Source: an uncultured Lachnobacterium sp.
GTDB taxonomy: Bacteria > Bacillota > Clostridia > Lachnospirales > Lachnospiraceae
Direction of reading: 5' to 3'
Assembly: GCA_900546625.1 (NCBI GenBank)
Contig: URDU01000034.1
Location: forward strand, 1 to 30,569
DNA length: 30,569 nt
The notes under the pieces were generated by a model. It ran no database searches and was not told where the DNA came from. It worked only from the letters and a program-made list of their open reading frames with translations. This document shows, one piece after another, positions 22,945 to 30,569 of the stretch (positions are counted from its first letter, which is position 1; every line of letters starts with the position of its first letter). A program made the position numbers and the translations under genes.

Positions 22945-24519
22945 ATGGATCAGGAAAAGGTCATAGTCATAGACTTTGGTGGCCAGTACAATCAGCTTGT
23001 TGCGCGCCGTGTCCGCGAGTGCAACGTGTACTGTGAGATTTACTCATACAGGATAGACATTGAGAAAATCAAAGAAATGAATCCAAAGGGCATCATCCTT
23101 ACAGGAGGTCCGAACAGCTGTTATGAAGAGGATTCACCATCATACCAGAAAGAGCTGTTTGAGCTGGGAATACCGGTGCTGGGTATCTGCTACGGTGCAC
23201 AGCTTATGATGCATAAATTAGGCGGAAAGGTAATCACACCGGAGGTTGGAGAGTATGGAAAGACAGAAATCACATATTCTGCAAACGGCGTGATGTTCAA
23301 GGATCTGCCATCAGAATCAGTATGCTGGATGAGTCATTTCGACAGAATTGCAGAGGCAGCACCTGGCTTTGAGGTAGTTGCGCACACTGCAGACTGTCCA
23401 ATAGCCGCAACACAGAATGTCGAGAAGAAATTATATGCAGTACAGTTCCATCCGGAGGTGCTCCACACCAAGAACGGAACACAGATGATTTACAATTTCG
23501 TCCGTGGCGTATGTGGATGTGCAGGCACATGGAAGATGGATTCATTCGTCAAAAACACAATCGAGGAAATCAGAGAGCAGGTCGGTGACGGCAAAGTGCT
23601 CCTTGCACTTTCAGGCGGAGTAGACTCATCAGTGCTCGCAGCACTCCTTGCCAAGGCAATCGGCAAGCAGCTCACATGCGTATTCGTAGATCACGGACTC
23701 CTCCGCAAGAATGAGGGAGATGAGGTAGAGGGCGTATTCGGCAAAGGCGGTTCATTCGACATCAACTTTGTCCGCGTCAACGCACAGGAGCGCTATTACA
23801 GCAAGCTTGCAGGTGTCACAGAGCCTGAGCGCAAGCGTAAAATCATCGGTGAGGAATTCATCCGTGTATTTGAGGAAGAGGCCAAGAAAATCGGAAAGGT
23901 TGATTTCCTTGCACAGGGAACCATCTATCCGGACGTAGTGGAGAGTGGACTCGGCGGAGAATCAGCAGTCATCAAATCACACCACAACGTAGGAGGTCTC
24001 CCGAAGCATGTAGATTTCAAGGACATCGTGGAGCCACTCAGAAACCTCTTCAAGGACGAGGTCCGCAAGGTCGGACTGGAGCTCGGATTACCTGACTATC
24101 TCGTATTCCGTCAGCCATTCCCAGGCCCGGGCCTTGGAATCCGTATCATCGGCGAAGTCACAGCCGAAAAGGTACGTATCGTCCAGGATGCAGACTGGAT
24201 TTACAGAAGCGAAGTGGAAAAGGCAGCAAAAGAGTACAAAGAGTTAAACGGCGAGGAACCATCATGGATGCCAAACCAGTACTTTGCAGCCCTCACCAAC
24301 ATGCGTTCAGTAGGTGTCATGGGTGATGAGAGAACATATGATTATGCCGTTGCAGTCCGTGCAGTCCGCACCGTGGACTTCATGACAGCCGAAGCAGCCG
24401 AGATACCGTTTGAGGTGCTTCAGACAGTGATGAGCAGAATTATAAATGAGGTAAAGGGAGTCAATAGAGTATTCTATGATTTGACCAGTAAGCCACCGGG
24501 AACGATTGAGTTTGAATAG
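22945..24519 (+). CDS. guaA: GMP synthase (glutamine-hydrolysing)
   Basis: The 524-aa enzyme makes GMP from XMP, ATP and glutamine, the last step of de novo guanine nucleotide synthesis. The amidotransferase domain (1-190) has the nucleophile Cys in LGICYGAQ (about 82) and His/Glu in VQFHPEV. The ATP pyrophosphatase domain has the PP-loop LSGGVDSS (about 222). The C-terminal dimer domain has [12 protein letters not shown] and ends with PPGTIEFE, as in the whole family. Start ATG 22945 follows AGGAGGA. The 3' end of guaA is a recognised integration site for mobile islands, and an island with recombinase remnants begins just after it here. Confidence 0.98.
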   Translation: MDQEKVIVIDFGGQYNQLVARRVRECNVYCEIYSYRIDIEKIKEMNPKGIILTGGPNSCYEEDSPSYQKELFELGIPVLGICYGAQLMMHKLGGKVITPEVGEYGKTEITYSANGVMFKDLPSESVCWMSHFDRIAEAAPGFEVVAHTADCPIAATQNVEKKLYAVQFHPEVLHTKNGTQMIYNFVRGVCGCAGTWKMDSFVKNTIEEIREQVGDGKVLLALSGGVDSSVLAALLAKAIGKQLTCVFVDHGLLRKNEGDEVEGVFGKGGSFDINFVRVNAQERYYSKLAGVTEPERKRKIIGEEFIRVFEEEAKKIGKVDFLAQGTIYPDVVESGLGGESAVIKSHHNVGGLPKHVDFKDIVEPLRNLFKDEVRKVGLELGLPDYLVFRQPFPGPGLGIRIIGEVTAEKVRIVQDADWIYRSEVEKAAKEYKELNGEEPSWMPNQYFAALTNMRSVGVMGDERTYDYAVAVRAVRTVDFMTAEAAEIPFEVLQTVMSRIINEVKGVNRVFYDLTSKPPGTIEFE

Positions 24520-24527
24520 TTGGAGCT

Positions 24528-24570
24528 AAGCTGTAAAGCCTTTATCTATAAGGGTTTTACAGCTTTTCCT
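24528..24570 (+). terminator. guaA terminator
   Basis: AAGCTGTAAA (24528-24537) pairs with TTTACAGCTT (24556-24565), with additional pairs CCTT/AAGG, followed by TTCCTTT. Confidence 0.8.
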
Positions 24571-24577
24571 TTATAGA

Positions 24578-24597
24578 ATTGCATTACGATTGCATTA
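24578..24597 (+). repeat. ATTGCATTA direct repeat at island edge
   Basis: ATTGCATTA occurs at 24578-24586 and 24589-24597, between the guaA terminator and the end of the recombinase fragment. It is a candidate attachment-site or arm-site motif; no second copy was found at the far end of the window. Confidence 0.3.
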
Positions 24598-24857
24598 TTT
24601 TTCATTAACTTCTCTGTGATAGACAGCAGTATGTTGGTTACTTGTATAATTTGCAACGCTTTGTGAGGCTGACGTATATTGCAAAACACCAGTCAATTTG
24701 TTGGCAACTTCAGGATTTGTGTTCGGATATAAATGTCCGTAAGTTCCTAATGTCGTCTGGATTTTTTCATGCCCTAGACGTTCTTTTATAAGCAAAGGAT
24801 TCTCACCCATGCTGATAAGCAGCGAAGCGTGAGAATGCCTAAGTCATGAAAGTTAGA
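24595..24857 (-). pseudogene. Tyrosine recombinase, C-terminal fragment
   Basis: Read on the minus strand, the fragment encodes (HD)L-RHSHASLLISMGENPLLIKERLGHEKIQTTLGTYGHLYPN. It includes the second catalytic Arg/His box, LGHEKIQTT and the catalytic Tyr in TYGHLYP. The intact part from ATG 24810 is 71 codons. The conserved HDLRH box just upstream is broken by one missing base (CATGACTTAGGCAT where CAT GAC TTA AGG CAT is expected). No recombinase sequence is seen beyond about 24857. It corresponds to the region missing from the recombinase at 29839-30569, so the two are complementary halves around the Fic-methylase-nuclease cassette. Inactive alone. Confidence 0.85.
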
Positions 24858-24915
24858 TTAGTTATTTTATTTCATTTTTTTAGCGCATTATTGAAATTAA
24901 TACTGTGATGTCACT

Positions 24916-24943
24916 TTTATTGTTTTTAGTTATCTGCTATAAT
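24916..24943 (+). promoter_or_regulatory. Candidate promoter of the Fic gene
   Basis: TTTATT (24916-24921), 16 nt, TATAAT (24938-24943), 33 nt before the fic-like ATG. The -35 is poor. This AT-rich 120 nt between the recombinase fragment and the gene has nothing else supported. Confidence 0.45.
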
Positions 24944-24976
24944 TGAAATAAATAAAATAGATACTGAGGGATAAAA

Positions 24977-26119
24977 ATGCATCCATATACAGGAGATTAC
25001 ACCGAACAAAGAAAAAATGGAAAGTTGAATTTTATATACTATACTTTCACACCGCGTCCATTGAAAGGTAATACATTTTTCAAAATAGATGATGAACTGA
25101 TGGCGCTTTTGATTGAGACATATCACACTCTTGGATTATTAGAAGGGGTGCTTCAGTATGCACCAAATAAAAACTCATTTTGTGAATTGATGCTCTTAAA
25201 GGAATGCACTTATTCCAGAATGATAGATTATTATGGTGCATTAGATTTTAGAAATATATTAGTTAAAAGAGAGGCTGGAAAGGGTAATATAGAGTCTATA
25301 AAAAATTTAATGTCAGCTTATAAATCAGCCGTAGATATGCAGTTTGCAGCTCAGGAATATAGCAAAATATGTAGCATCGCTTTATATGGTGATAAAGCAG
25401 AACAACAAATAAGTATACGCAACACCCAAACATTTTTACAACGCGCAATATCAAACTTAAAAACCTATAACCCAACAGCTACAGAAGATGTTTTGCCATC
25501 ATTGGCCGATATTTCTGCTTACCTCTATGACAGTGAGGATGATCCTTTGATTCAAGCTGCGTTAGTACACTATCAATTTGAAATGATACATCCATTTGAG
25601 AAATATAATGGAATTGTTGGACGTATTCTAATATTCATGGTACTGAAAAAAATTGCAGGCAAAGCGTTATCTGGGCTGTGTCTATCTGAGCACCTATTCT
25701 TTAATAAAAACGAGTATTTTGATATACTCAGTTCAACGCAATACAGCGGCGGTTACGTGCGTTGGATCAAGTATTTCATACGGATTATCAATGAAGCAAC
25801 TCAAACTAGTGTAGATCTGCTCAAAAAATACGAAGAAACAATTAAACTAGATGAGGAAAAGTTAAGAGCCAAAGTACCGAAAACAAAAAGTGTTTGGAGT
25901 GTGTATGAATACCTTAAAGTATCTCCTGTTACCAGTATTCCTATTACAGCAGAGCATTTAAACTTATCATATAATTCAGTTTCTAAGGCATTTGCTACAT
26001 TGAAAAAATATAATATAATTATGCAAAGAAACAATAGCACGAGAAATCGAATATGGGAATATACTTGTCTTGATTTTATATTTACTTTACCAAGTATCAA
26101 TCAAGTAACATGTAACTAG
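24977..26119 (+). CDS. Fic-domain protein with C-terminal winged helix
   Basis: The 380-aa protein starts at ATG 24977 after GAGGGAT. It has a Fic_N-like region (LLIETYHTLGLLEGVLQYAPN, then ECTYSRMIDYYG) and a Fic core with the motif HPFEKYNGIVGR (about 205-216). Family consensus is HPFx(D/E)GNGRxxR: His, Asn and the last Arg are kept, but the acidic residue is Lys, the first Gly is Tyr and the first Arg is Ile. The inhibitory helix (S-x-x-x-E-G in the family) is also altered (SRMIDYYG). The C-terminus is a winged helix (VWSVYEYLKVS to IWEY). AMPylation is doubtful; a DNA-binding controller of the following methylase and nuclease genes is plausible. Spacing to the methylase gene is 27 nt. Confidence 0.85.
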   Translation: MHPYTGDYTEQRKNGKLNFIYYTFTPRPLKGNTFFKIDDELMALLIETYHTLGLLEGVLQYAPNKNSFCELMLLKECTYSRMIDYYGALDFRNILVKREAGKGNIESIKNLMSAYKSAVDMQFAAQEYSKICSIALYGDKAEQQISIRNTQTFLQRAISNLKTYNPTATEDVLPSLADISAYLYDSEDDPLIQAALVHYQFEMIHPFEKYNGIVGRILIFMVLKKIAGKALSGLCLSEHLFFNKNEYFDILSSTQYSGGYVRWIKYFIRIINEATQTSVDLLKKYEETIKLDEEKLRAKVPKTKSVWSVYEYLKVSPVTSIPITAEHLNLSYNSVSKAFATLKKYNIIMQRNNSTRNRIWEYTCLDFIFTLPSINQVTCN

Positions 26120-26146
26120 TTGGAAAAATAATGTGGAGGCAGAAAT

Positions 26147-29119
26147 ATGAGTGAATTACTAAATGGCATATTCGAATGCCTTGATATAAATAGCGGTACT
26201 GGTTTGGCTACAGAAGACAATTTGCAGAGCATGACTTCCTTTCAAAGACTATTTTATACACAAGTTCATGAAAAGATAGGAATTGACGCTGTATATTTTC
26301 TTCGCGATGTAAACGGAATTGCTAAAGTTCCGCTTATCTATTTTTCCGTTATTCAAAAATATGATGCGAAACAAGTCGCAGAGTTACATCGTCTTTCTTG
26401 GAATCTCGGAGAGGCTCCGTTGTTATTCGTGGTGACTCCAGATGAAATTTTGATTTATAACAACTATGAAACACCGCAAGTCATTGAGAATGGAAATCTT
26501 GATCCTACTGCAGGGATAATTGAAACGTTAAGTTTAACAGATGGATTGGTTTCACAGCAACTTGCCTTAAAGAAGTATCATCGTTCCTTGCTTGAAAGTG
26601 GCGAATACTGGCGTCAAAGCATGACGAGGTTTAATGCTCAAAATCGAGTTGATGCCACACTAATATCAAATTTGAGAATAATGCGCAGAACATTGATCAA
26701 TCAAATCAGTAAAAGATGCGATAAGAGCAAAGAAATAATTACGGGTGTAGTTCACGCTTTGCTCAGCCGGTCGATTTTTATTAAATATCTGGAAGAACGA
26801 AAAGATTCAAACGGAGAAACCGTATTTCCACAAGATTTTTATTGCAATTTTATGGAGTCAGCGAAATGGTATACTGATGTGCTGAACAGTAAAGAAGCAA
26901 CTTATAACTTATTTTTAACACTTAAAGACAAATTTAATGGTGATACGCTGCAAGTCTCAGAAATTGAAACAGAGATCATTACTCAAGATGATTTGGATGA
27001 GCTTCGCACATTTATTTTAGGTAACAGCGAATTGGAGAGCAGACAACTTACCTTATGGCCGCTTTATAGTTTTGACATTATCCCCATTCAGTTAATCAGT
27101 AGTATCTACGAGTTATTTTTTCATTTGTCAGACGAAGAGGATGAGAAAGGAACATATTATACACCTCTCCATCTTGTCAACTTGGTCATGGATGAAGTGT
27201 ATCCTTGGGAAGGCGAATATAAAGATATATCATTTTTTGATCCATCATGCGGTTCGGGCATTTTTTTAGTTGAAGCATATAGAAGACTGGTTTGTAGATG
27301 GATGTCACAAAACGCTGTTCAAGCAATCACCTGTGATCGACTAAATCTTCTCTTGAAAAATAGTATTTTTGGTGTAGATATTAATGAAGAGGCAATTCGA
27401 GTCGCCTCGTTTAGCCTTAGTTTAGCAATGTGTGACTTCCTAGACCCACGAAGCATCTGGGATAAGCTTTCATTTCCTTCTCTATTAGGTAAGAACTTGA
27501 TTTCAAGTGATTTTTTCGATGAGGATAAGTCTTTTAATAAAGAAAGATATGATGTCATTGTTGGTAATCCACCTTGGCAGAGTAACATTACCGAAAAAAC
27601 GAAAGAGTACTTGAAGAAAGTAAATCGTGTTATAGGTGATAAGCAAATTGCACAGGCATTTTCTATCAAGTGTTCAGAGTTGTGCAAACAAAACGGAATT
27701 ATCTGTCTCCTTATGCCTAGTAAGGGATTGCTTTTTAATAGGTCTGATAAAAGTAGGATGTATAGAGCAAATCTTTTTTCGGATAACAATGTTCTAGCGA
27801 TTATAAATTTATCAGTATATAGAAAATTTTTATTTGATCACGCTAGTGGACCCGCTGCTGCCATTATCTATACTCCCAAAAGGGAAGAACTCAAGCAACC
27901 AATAATTTATTGTACACCAAAGCCAATTTATACAATTGAAGATACCAGGAAGTTTTCTATTGATCCTACCGATATATGTAGAATTCCGCATGACATTATT
28001 GATGACGATAGAATCTGGAAAATTGCAATGTGGGGAGCACCTAGAGATCTTGAATTAATAGGAAAAATGCAAAGTACTTTTGCACCTATGGCATCATTTA
28101 TTGAAGAAAATCACATGACAACTGCTGAAGGGTTCAAAAGAGGAAATCGGAAACATCAATGTTATGACTTCACAGGTCTTCCATTGATAGAAGCAAAATC
28201 CTTTAAACCATATTATGTTTCATCCGACGAACTTCCGATAGTTGATTTCCATGACTTTGAGTGCGTTGTCAAAAATGCTAGAGAGATTTTTGCTGCTCCA
28301 CATTTGATAATTAAACAGAGCCATAAAAATGGAACATTTCTTTCAGAAGTGTTGGATTATGATGCTGTGTTTAACCATAGCCTTTTGGGAATTCACGGTG
28401 AAATTGAACAGCTTAAGTACTTGAGCGTGATAATAGGTTCAAGAGTATTTTCGTATTATCATATACTTACAAATAGAAAGTGGCTAGTAGAACGGGACGA
28501 GTTAGAGGCCGGGGACATTTGGCAGACGCCAATCCCCAAACCCAACAATGCTGAACTCACAGAAGCTTGTAACATCTTTGATAAATTAGTAAACTCACCA
28601 AAAGAGAATTATCTGTTGGAACAGTTTGCACGAAATATGTATCGTTTAAAGGAATATGAGTGCTACCAAATAGATGATGTTATTGACTATGTTTACGACT
28701 ATTTTAAAAATAAAAATCGTTCAGTGTCTTTTTTCAGACCGAGCATTGATAACTACAAACTATATTACGCTTCTCTAAAAGGGATACTGACTAGGACATT
28801 TGGAACTGGCATGGGCTTTTCTGGCGACCTATATTTTGGCAATGCTCCACTATCTGTTCTTGTGTTAAATGTTGAGCATTCCACCACAAATGATCTAAAT
28901 GTTATAACCAACAATGATCAGCTTAATGAAATACTCCTAAACTTGGATCGTTCATTGGTCGATAATCAACAAATGGTTTTCGTGAGAAGAAACCTCCGTA
29001 TTTATCAGAGAGAAAAGATTTTCATTGTTAAACCAGCGCAACGCAAATATTGGACATATTCTGCTGCCTGCAGAGATGCAGATGAAATATTCGAAGATAT
29101 TTCCAAAGCATGGAGGTGA
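26147..29119 (+). CDS. N6-adenine DNA methyltransferase, Eco57I/type IIG-like
   Basis: The 990-aa protein starts at ATG 26147 behind GGAGG. An N-terminal region (1-330) contains a strand-helix pattern like a restriction-type domain (VYFLRDVNGIAKVPLIYFSVIQKYD). The methylase core begins GTYYTPLHLVNLVMDEV (about 337). SAM motif I is FFDPSCGSGIFLVEAYRRL (about 363) and catalytic motif IV is DVIVGNPPWQSN (about 470), specific for adenine N6 methylation. A target-recognition region follows (about 640-830, ending IWQTPIPKP), then a helical C-terminus. I see no certain nuclease motif in it. The next gene (5 nt) encodes a PD-(D/E)XK protein, so cleavage is probably supplied in trans. Confidence 0.92.
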   Translation: MSELLNGIFECLDINSGTGLATEDNLQSMTSFQRLFYTQVHEKIGIDAVYFLRDVNGIAKVPLIYFSVIQKYDAKQVAELHRLSWNLGEAPLLFVVTPDEILIYNNYETPQVIENGNLDPTAGIIETLSLTDGLVSQQLALKKYHRSLLESGEYWRQSMTRFNAQNRVDATLISNLRIMRRTLINQISKRCDKSKEIITGVVHALLSRSIFIKYLEERKDSNGETVFPQDFYCNFMESAKWYTDVLNSKEATYNLFLTLKDKFNGDTLQVSEIETEIITQDDLDELRTFILGNSELESRQLTLWPLYSFDIIPIQLISSIYELFFHLSDEEDEKGTYYTPLHLVNLVMDEVYPWEGEYKDISFFDPSCGSGIFLVEAYRRLVCRWMSQNAVQAITCDRLNLLLKNSIFGVDINEEAIRVASFSLSLAMCDFLDPRSIWDKLSFPSLLGKNLISSDFFDEDKSFNKERYDVIVGNPPWQSNITEKTKEYLKKVNRVIGDKQIAQAFSIKCSELCKQNGIICLLMPSKGLLFNRSDKSRMYRANLFSDNNVLAIINLSVYRKFLFDHASGPAAAIIYTPKREELKQPIIYCTPKPIYTIEDTRKFSIDPTDICRIPHDIIDDDRIWKIAMWGAPRDLELIGKMQSTFAPMASFIEENHMTTAEGFKRGNRKHQCYDFTGLPLIEAKSFKPYYVSSDELPIVDFHDFECVVKNAREIFAAPHLIIKQSHKNGTFLSEVLDYDAVFNHSLLGIHGEIEQLKYLSVIIGSRVFSYYHILTNRKWLVERDELEAGDIWQTPIPKPNNAELTEACNIFDKLVNSPKENYLLEQFARNMYRLKEYECYQIDDVIDYVYDYFKNKNRSVSFFRPSIDNYKLYYASLKGILTRTFGTGMGFSGDLYFGNAPLSVLVLNVEHSTTNDLNVITNNDQLNEILLNLDRSLVDNQQMVFVRRNLRIYQREKIFIVKPAQRKYWTYSAACRDADEIFEDISKAWR

Positions 29120-29123
29120 TTTT

Positions 29124-29792
29124 ATGAGCAGTATAAGAAATATAACAGCATCTTCAGCTGTGCCGGACGATTTGGCAAAGCGACTTGGTCCTGCTGGTAT
29201 CAACGAAATATTATTGACTCTATGGCAGGGGTATCATGACATGATTGCCGATACAAGCATTACCATCACTGAAAACACTGAAGAAGATGATATTACACAG
29301 GAATGGTATGGGAAAATATCGCTACGATGGACCAGTGAAAATAGAGCTACTATTCTACGAATAAACAGCATTGGCCCAGTACATCAATATCAAGATCCTA
29401 CATTAAAGAAGAAGCGTGGATATAAGCCCACCATTGATTTTTGTTTTCGTGATTGGGATACTTCAAACAGTTATTTTGGCGCAGAATGCAAGAATCTATA
29501 TAATCATAAGAAAGATAAAATCAAAAGATATGTTGAGACAGGAGTTAAAAATTATATCTCAGGACGGTATGGTTCACAGTCATCAGAATCTTCAATTATT
29601 GGGTATGTGTTAAGTGGCAAGATTCCAGAAATTGTAAACGAACTTGTTTCTGAAATTGCAAAAGTTACGCCAGTAAGCAATTTGTCCCGCGAGTTACGCT
29701 ATATGGAACCGCAGTACTCTTCACAGCATATGCGGAATCTTGATAATCAGGAAATAACCATACATCATTTGTTTTTTGATTTTTCTCATTAA
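29124..29792 (+). CDS. PD-(D/E)XK restriction endonuclease-like protein
   Basis: The 222-aa protein starts at ATG 29124, close behind GGAGGTGAT located at the end of the methylase gene. A longer frame from 29025 overlaps the methylase and is not used. The nuclease-like core reads TIDFCFRD (D105, D110) followed by YFGAECKNLYN (E121, K123), fitting D-x(n)-ExK, with an upstream Glu (E28) possible as the extra acidic residue. I do not recognise a named family. Its coupling to the methylase suggests the cleaving subunit of a restriction system. Helical N- and C-terminal segments may contact the methylase or DNA. Confidence 0.75.
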   Translation: MSSIRNITASSAVPDDLAKRLGPAGINEILLTLWQGYHDMIADTSITITENTEEDDITQEWYGKISLRWTSENRATILRINSIGPVHQYQDPTLKKKRGYKPTIDFCFRDWDTSNSYFGAECKNLYNHKKDKIKRYVETGVKNYISGRYGSQSSESSIIGYVLSGKIPEIVNELVSEIAKVTPVSNLSRELRYMEPQYSSQHMRNLDNQEITIHHLFFDFSH

Positions 29793-29838
29793 AATATATG
29801 TGTTTTGTTTGAAGAATAATGTTTCTGCCTATTATGTT

Positions 29839-30569
29839 CTACTTGTATAGATAGTGAGTAAAAAGTAGCGATTTCAAGCTATCAAATCTATGTTGGTAGC
29901 TTGGATTTCTGCTTTTCAGAATTATATTTTTTGTCTTGGGCTTGACATACGGGTGCCTGATATCGTGGATTCGTATCTTCTTTATACCTGTGTTTTTGCA
30001 ACCTCTTATCATCTCGTGTGAGAGATATGATTTTGTTACCGGGAACAGCCTTTCATCTGCGTCAAGCATATACCTTGACTGGATATAGTCTGATAGCTCC
30101 TGGCAGAGAAAATCCGGAATCGGAATCTTTCGCTTACTTTTTCTTGTCTTAGGTGATGTAAATACATCTTTTCCTTCTATCCGCTGATATGTTCTGTTGA
30201 TGGATATTGTCTTGTTATCAAGGTCAATATCAGCAGGTGATAGAGCAAGCAGTTCACCTTCTCGCATACCAGTCCAGTACAGGACTTCAAAGCATATATA
30301 CGATAGCGACTTGTCTTTTACACCCTCACGGAAAGCAATATATTCATCGTAAGTCCAGTAATCCATTTCCTCAGCCTTTGCTTTTCCAATGGTGCCTGCC
30401 TTGCCGCAGGGATTGGTGTTAAGGTCATAGAAACGCTTGGCGTAATTGATGATGCTGTTAAGCTCTGTGTTAATCTTTTTCAGATAGGTCTGGGAGTAAT
30501 TATTAGGCGAACTTATAAGCTTCGCCTGCCATCTTCGTACATCAGAGGCTTTGATTTCATTTATCGGCT
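29839..30569 (-). pseudogene. Tyrosine recombinase lacking its C-terminus, partial
   Basis: The frame is open to the window edge. It encodes a SAM-like core-binding domain (NEIKASDVRRWQAKLI, SQTYLKKINTELNSIINYAKRFYD), then the catalytic domain (MDYWTYDEYIAFREG, TGMREGELLALSPADIDL with the first Arg, and KTRKSKRKIPIP with the Lys). It reaches the HDIRH box near 29958. After HDIRHP the sequence is unrelated (YVKPKTKNIILKS to HYLYK, stop at 29839), so RHSHAS..., LGHE and the catalytic Tyr are missing. A matching C-terminal piece lies at 24595-24857, beyond the defence cassette. The enzyme is probably inactive. Confidence 0.85.
29876..29902 (+). terminator. Hairpin after the nuclease gene
   Basis: AAGCTATCAA pairs with TTGGTAGCTT (10 bp, one T-G wobble) around ATCTATG. 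The wobble works only in plus-strand RNA. Weak T tail (GGATTTCTGCTTTT). It lies inside the aberrant 3' end of the minus-strand recombinase frame. Confidence 0.55.

Noticed and set aside
29025..29123. Longer start for the nuclease gene at 29025
   Set aside because: It would overlap the methylase by 95 nt; ATG 29124 has a strong GGAGGTGAT ribosome site.
1..30569. CRISPR array
   Set aside because: No regularly spaced direct repeats of 24-40 nt and no cas genes were seen.

Overview
The window looks like a chromosomal segment of a spore-forming, Gram-positive gut anaerobe of the Lachnospiraceae (Agathobacter/Roseburia/Eubacterium rectale type). This is inferred from moderately AT-rich DNA, strong AGGAGG-type ribosome sites, a spoIIID sporulation gene, a type VII secretion (T7SSb) locus, a secreted GH5 endoglucanase and a CsoR copper operon. 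No sequence search was possible, so the genus is a guess.

1-10.3 kb: an AT-rich T7SSb locus. It holds a WXG100 gene cut by the window edge, a small hypothetical gene, a lipoprotein, a complete WXG100 (EsxA-like) gene, esaB/yukD and essC. A string of small genes follows, several encoding single-pass exported proteins of unknown role. Two WXG100 genes share an identical 3' end plus terminator hairpin, and an intergenic leader is repeated in front of the WXG100 gene and of the gene after essC. The locus ends with a c-di-GMP-I (GEMM-I) riboswitch that has its own promoter and a terminator. Behind it is a 67-codon gene interrupted at a T6 run in a context resembling the prfB +1 frameshift site. 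A tRNA-Glu(CTC) closes the region.

10.4-15.8 kb: an ABC exporter operon (one ATPase, two ABC-2 permeases) on the minus strand, divergent from a NarL-type two-component system. The layout matches the LnrLMN/LnrJK family for amphiphilic antibiotic resistance. Inverted-repeat operators sit in the divergent promoter region.

15.8-20.4 kb: an ECF-type sigma factor with a membrane-anchored partner, then a copper operon of csoR, a Cys-rich membrane HMA protein and copA. Two perfect CsoR operators precede csoR. CopA carries a C-terminal copper chaperone domain preceded by its own ribosome site and ATG.

20.4-24.6 kb: a lipoprotein GH5 endoglucanase; spoIIID (minus strand), whose ribosome site lies inside a 17-bp perfect hairpin; a cytidylate-kinase-like protein (minus strand); and guaA.

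24.6-30.6 kb: an accessory island downstream of guaA. It carries a Fic/winged-helix protein with a degenerate active site, a large N6-adenine methylase and a PD-(D/E)XK nuclease, together a probable restriction-modification or defence cassette. The cassette lies between two complementary pieces of tyrosine recombinase genes that meet at the conserved HD(I/L)RH box. This suggests it was inserted into, or recombined between, integrase genes.
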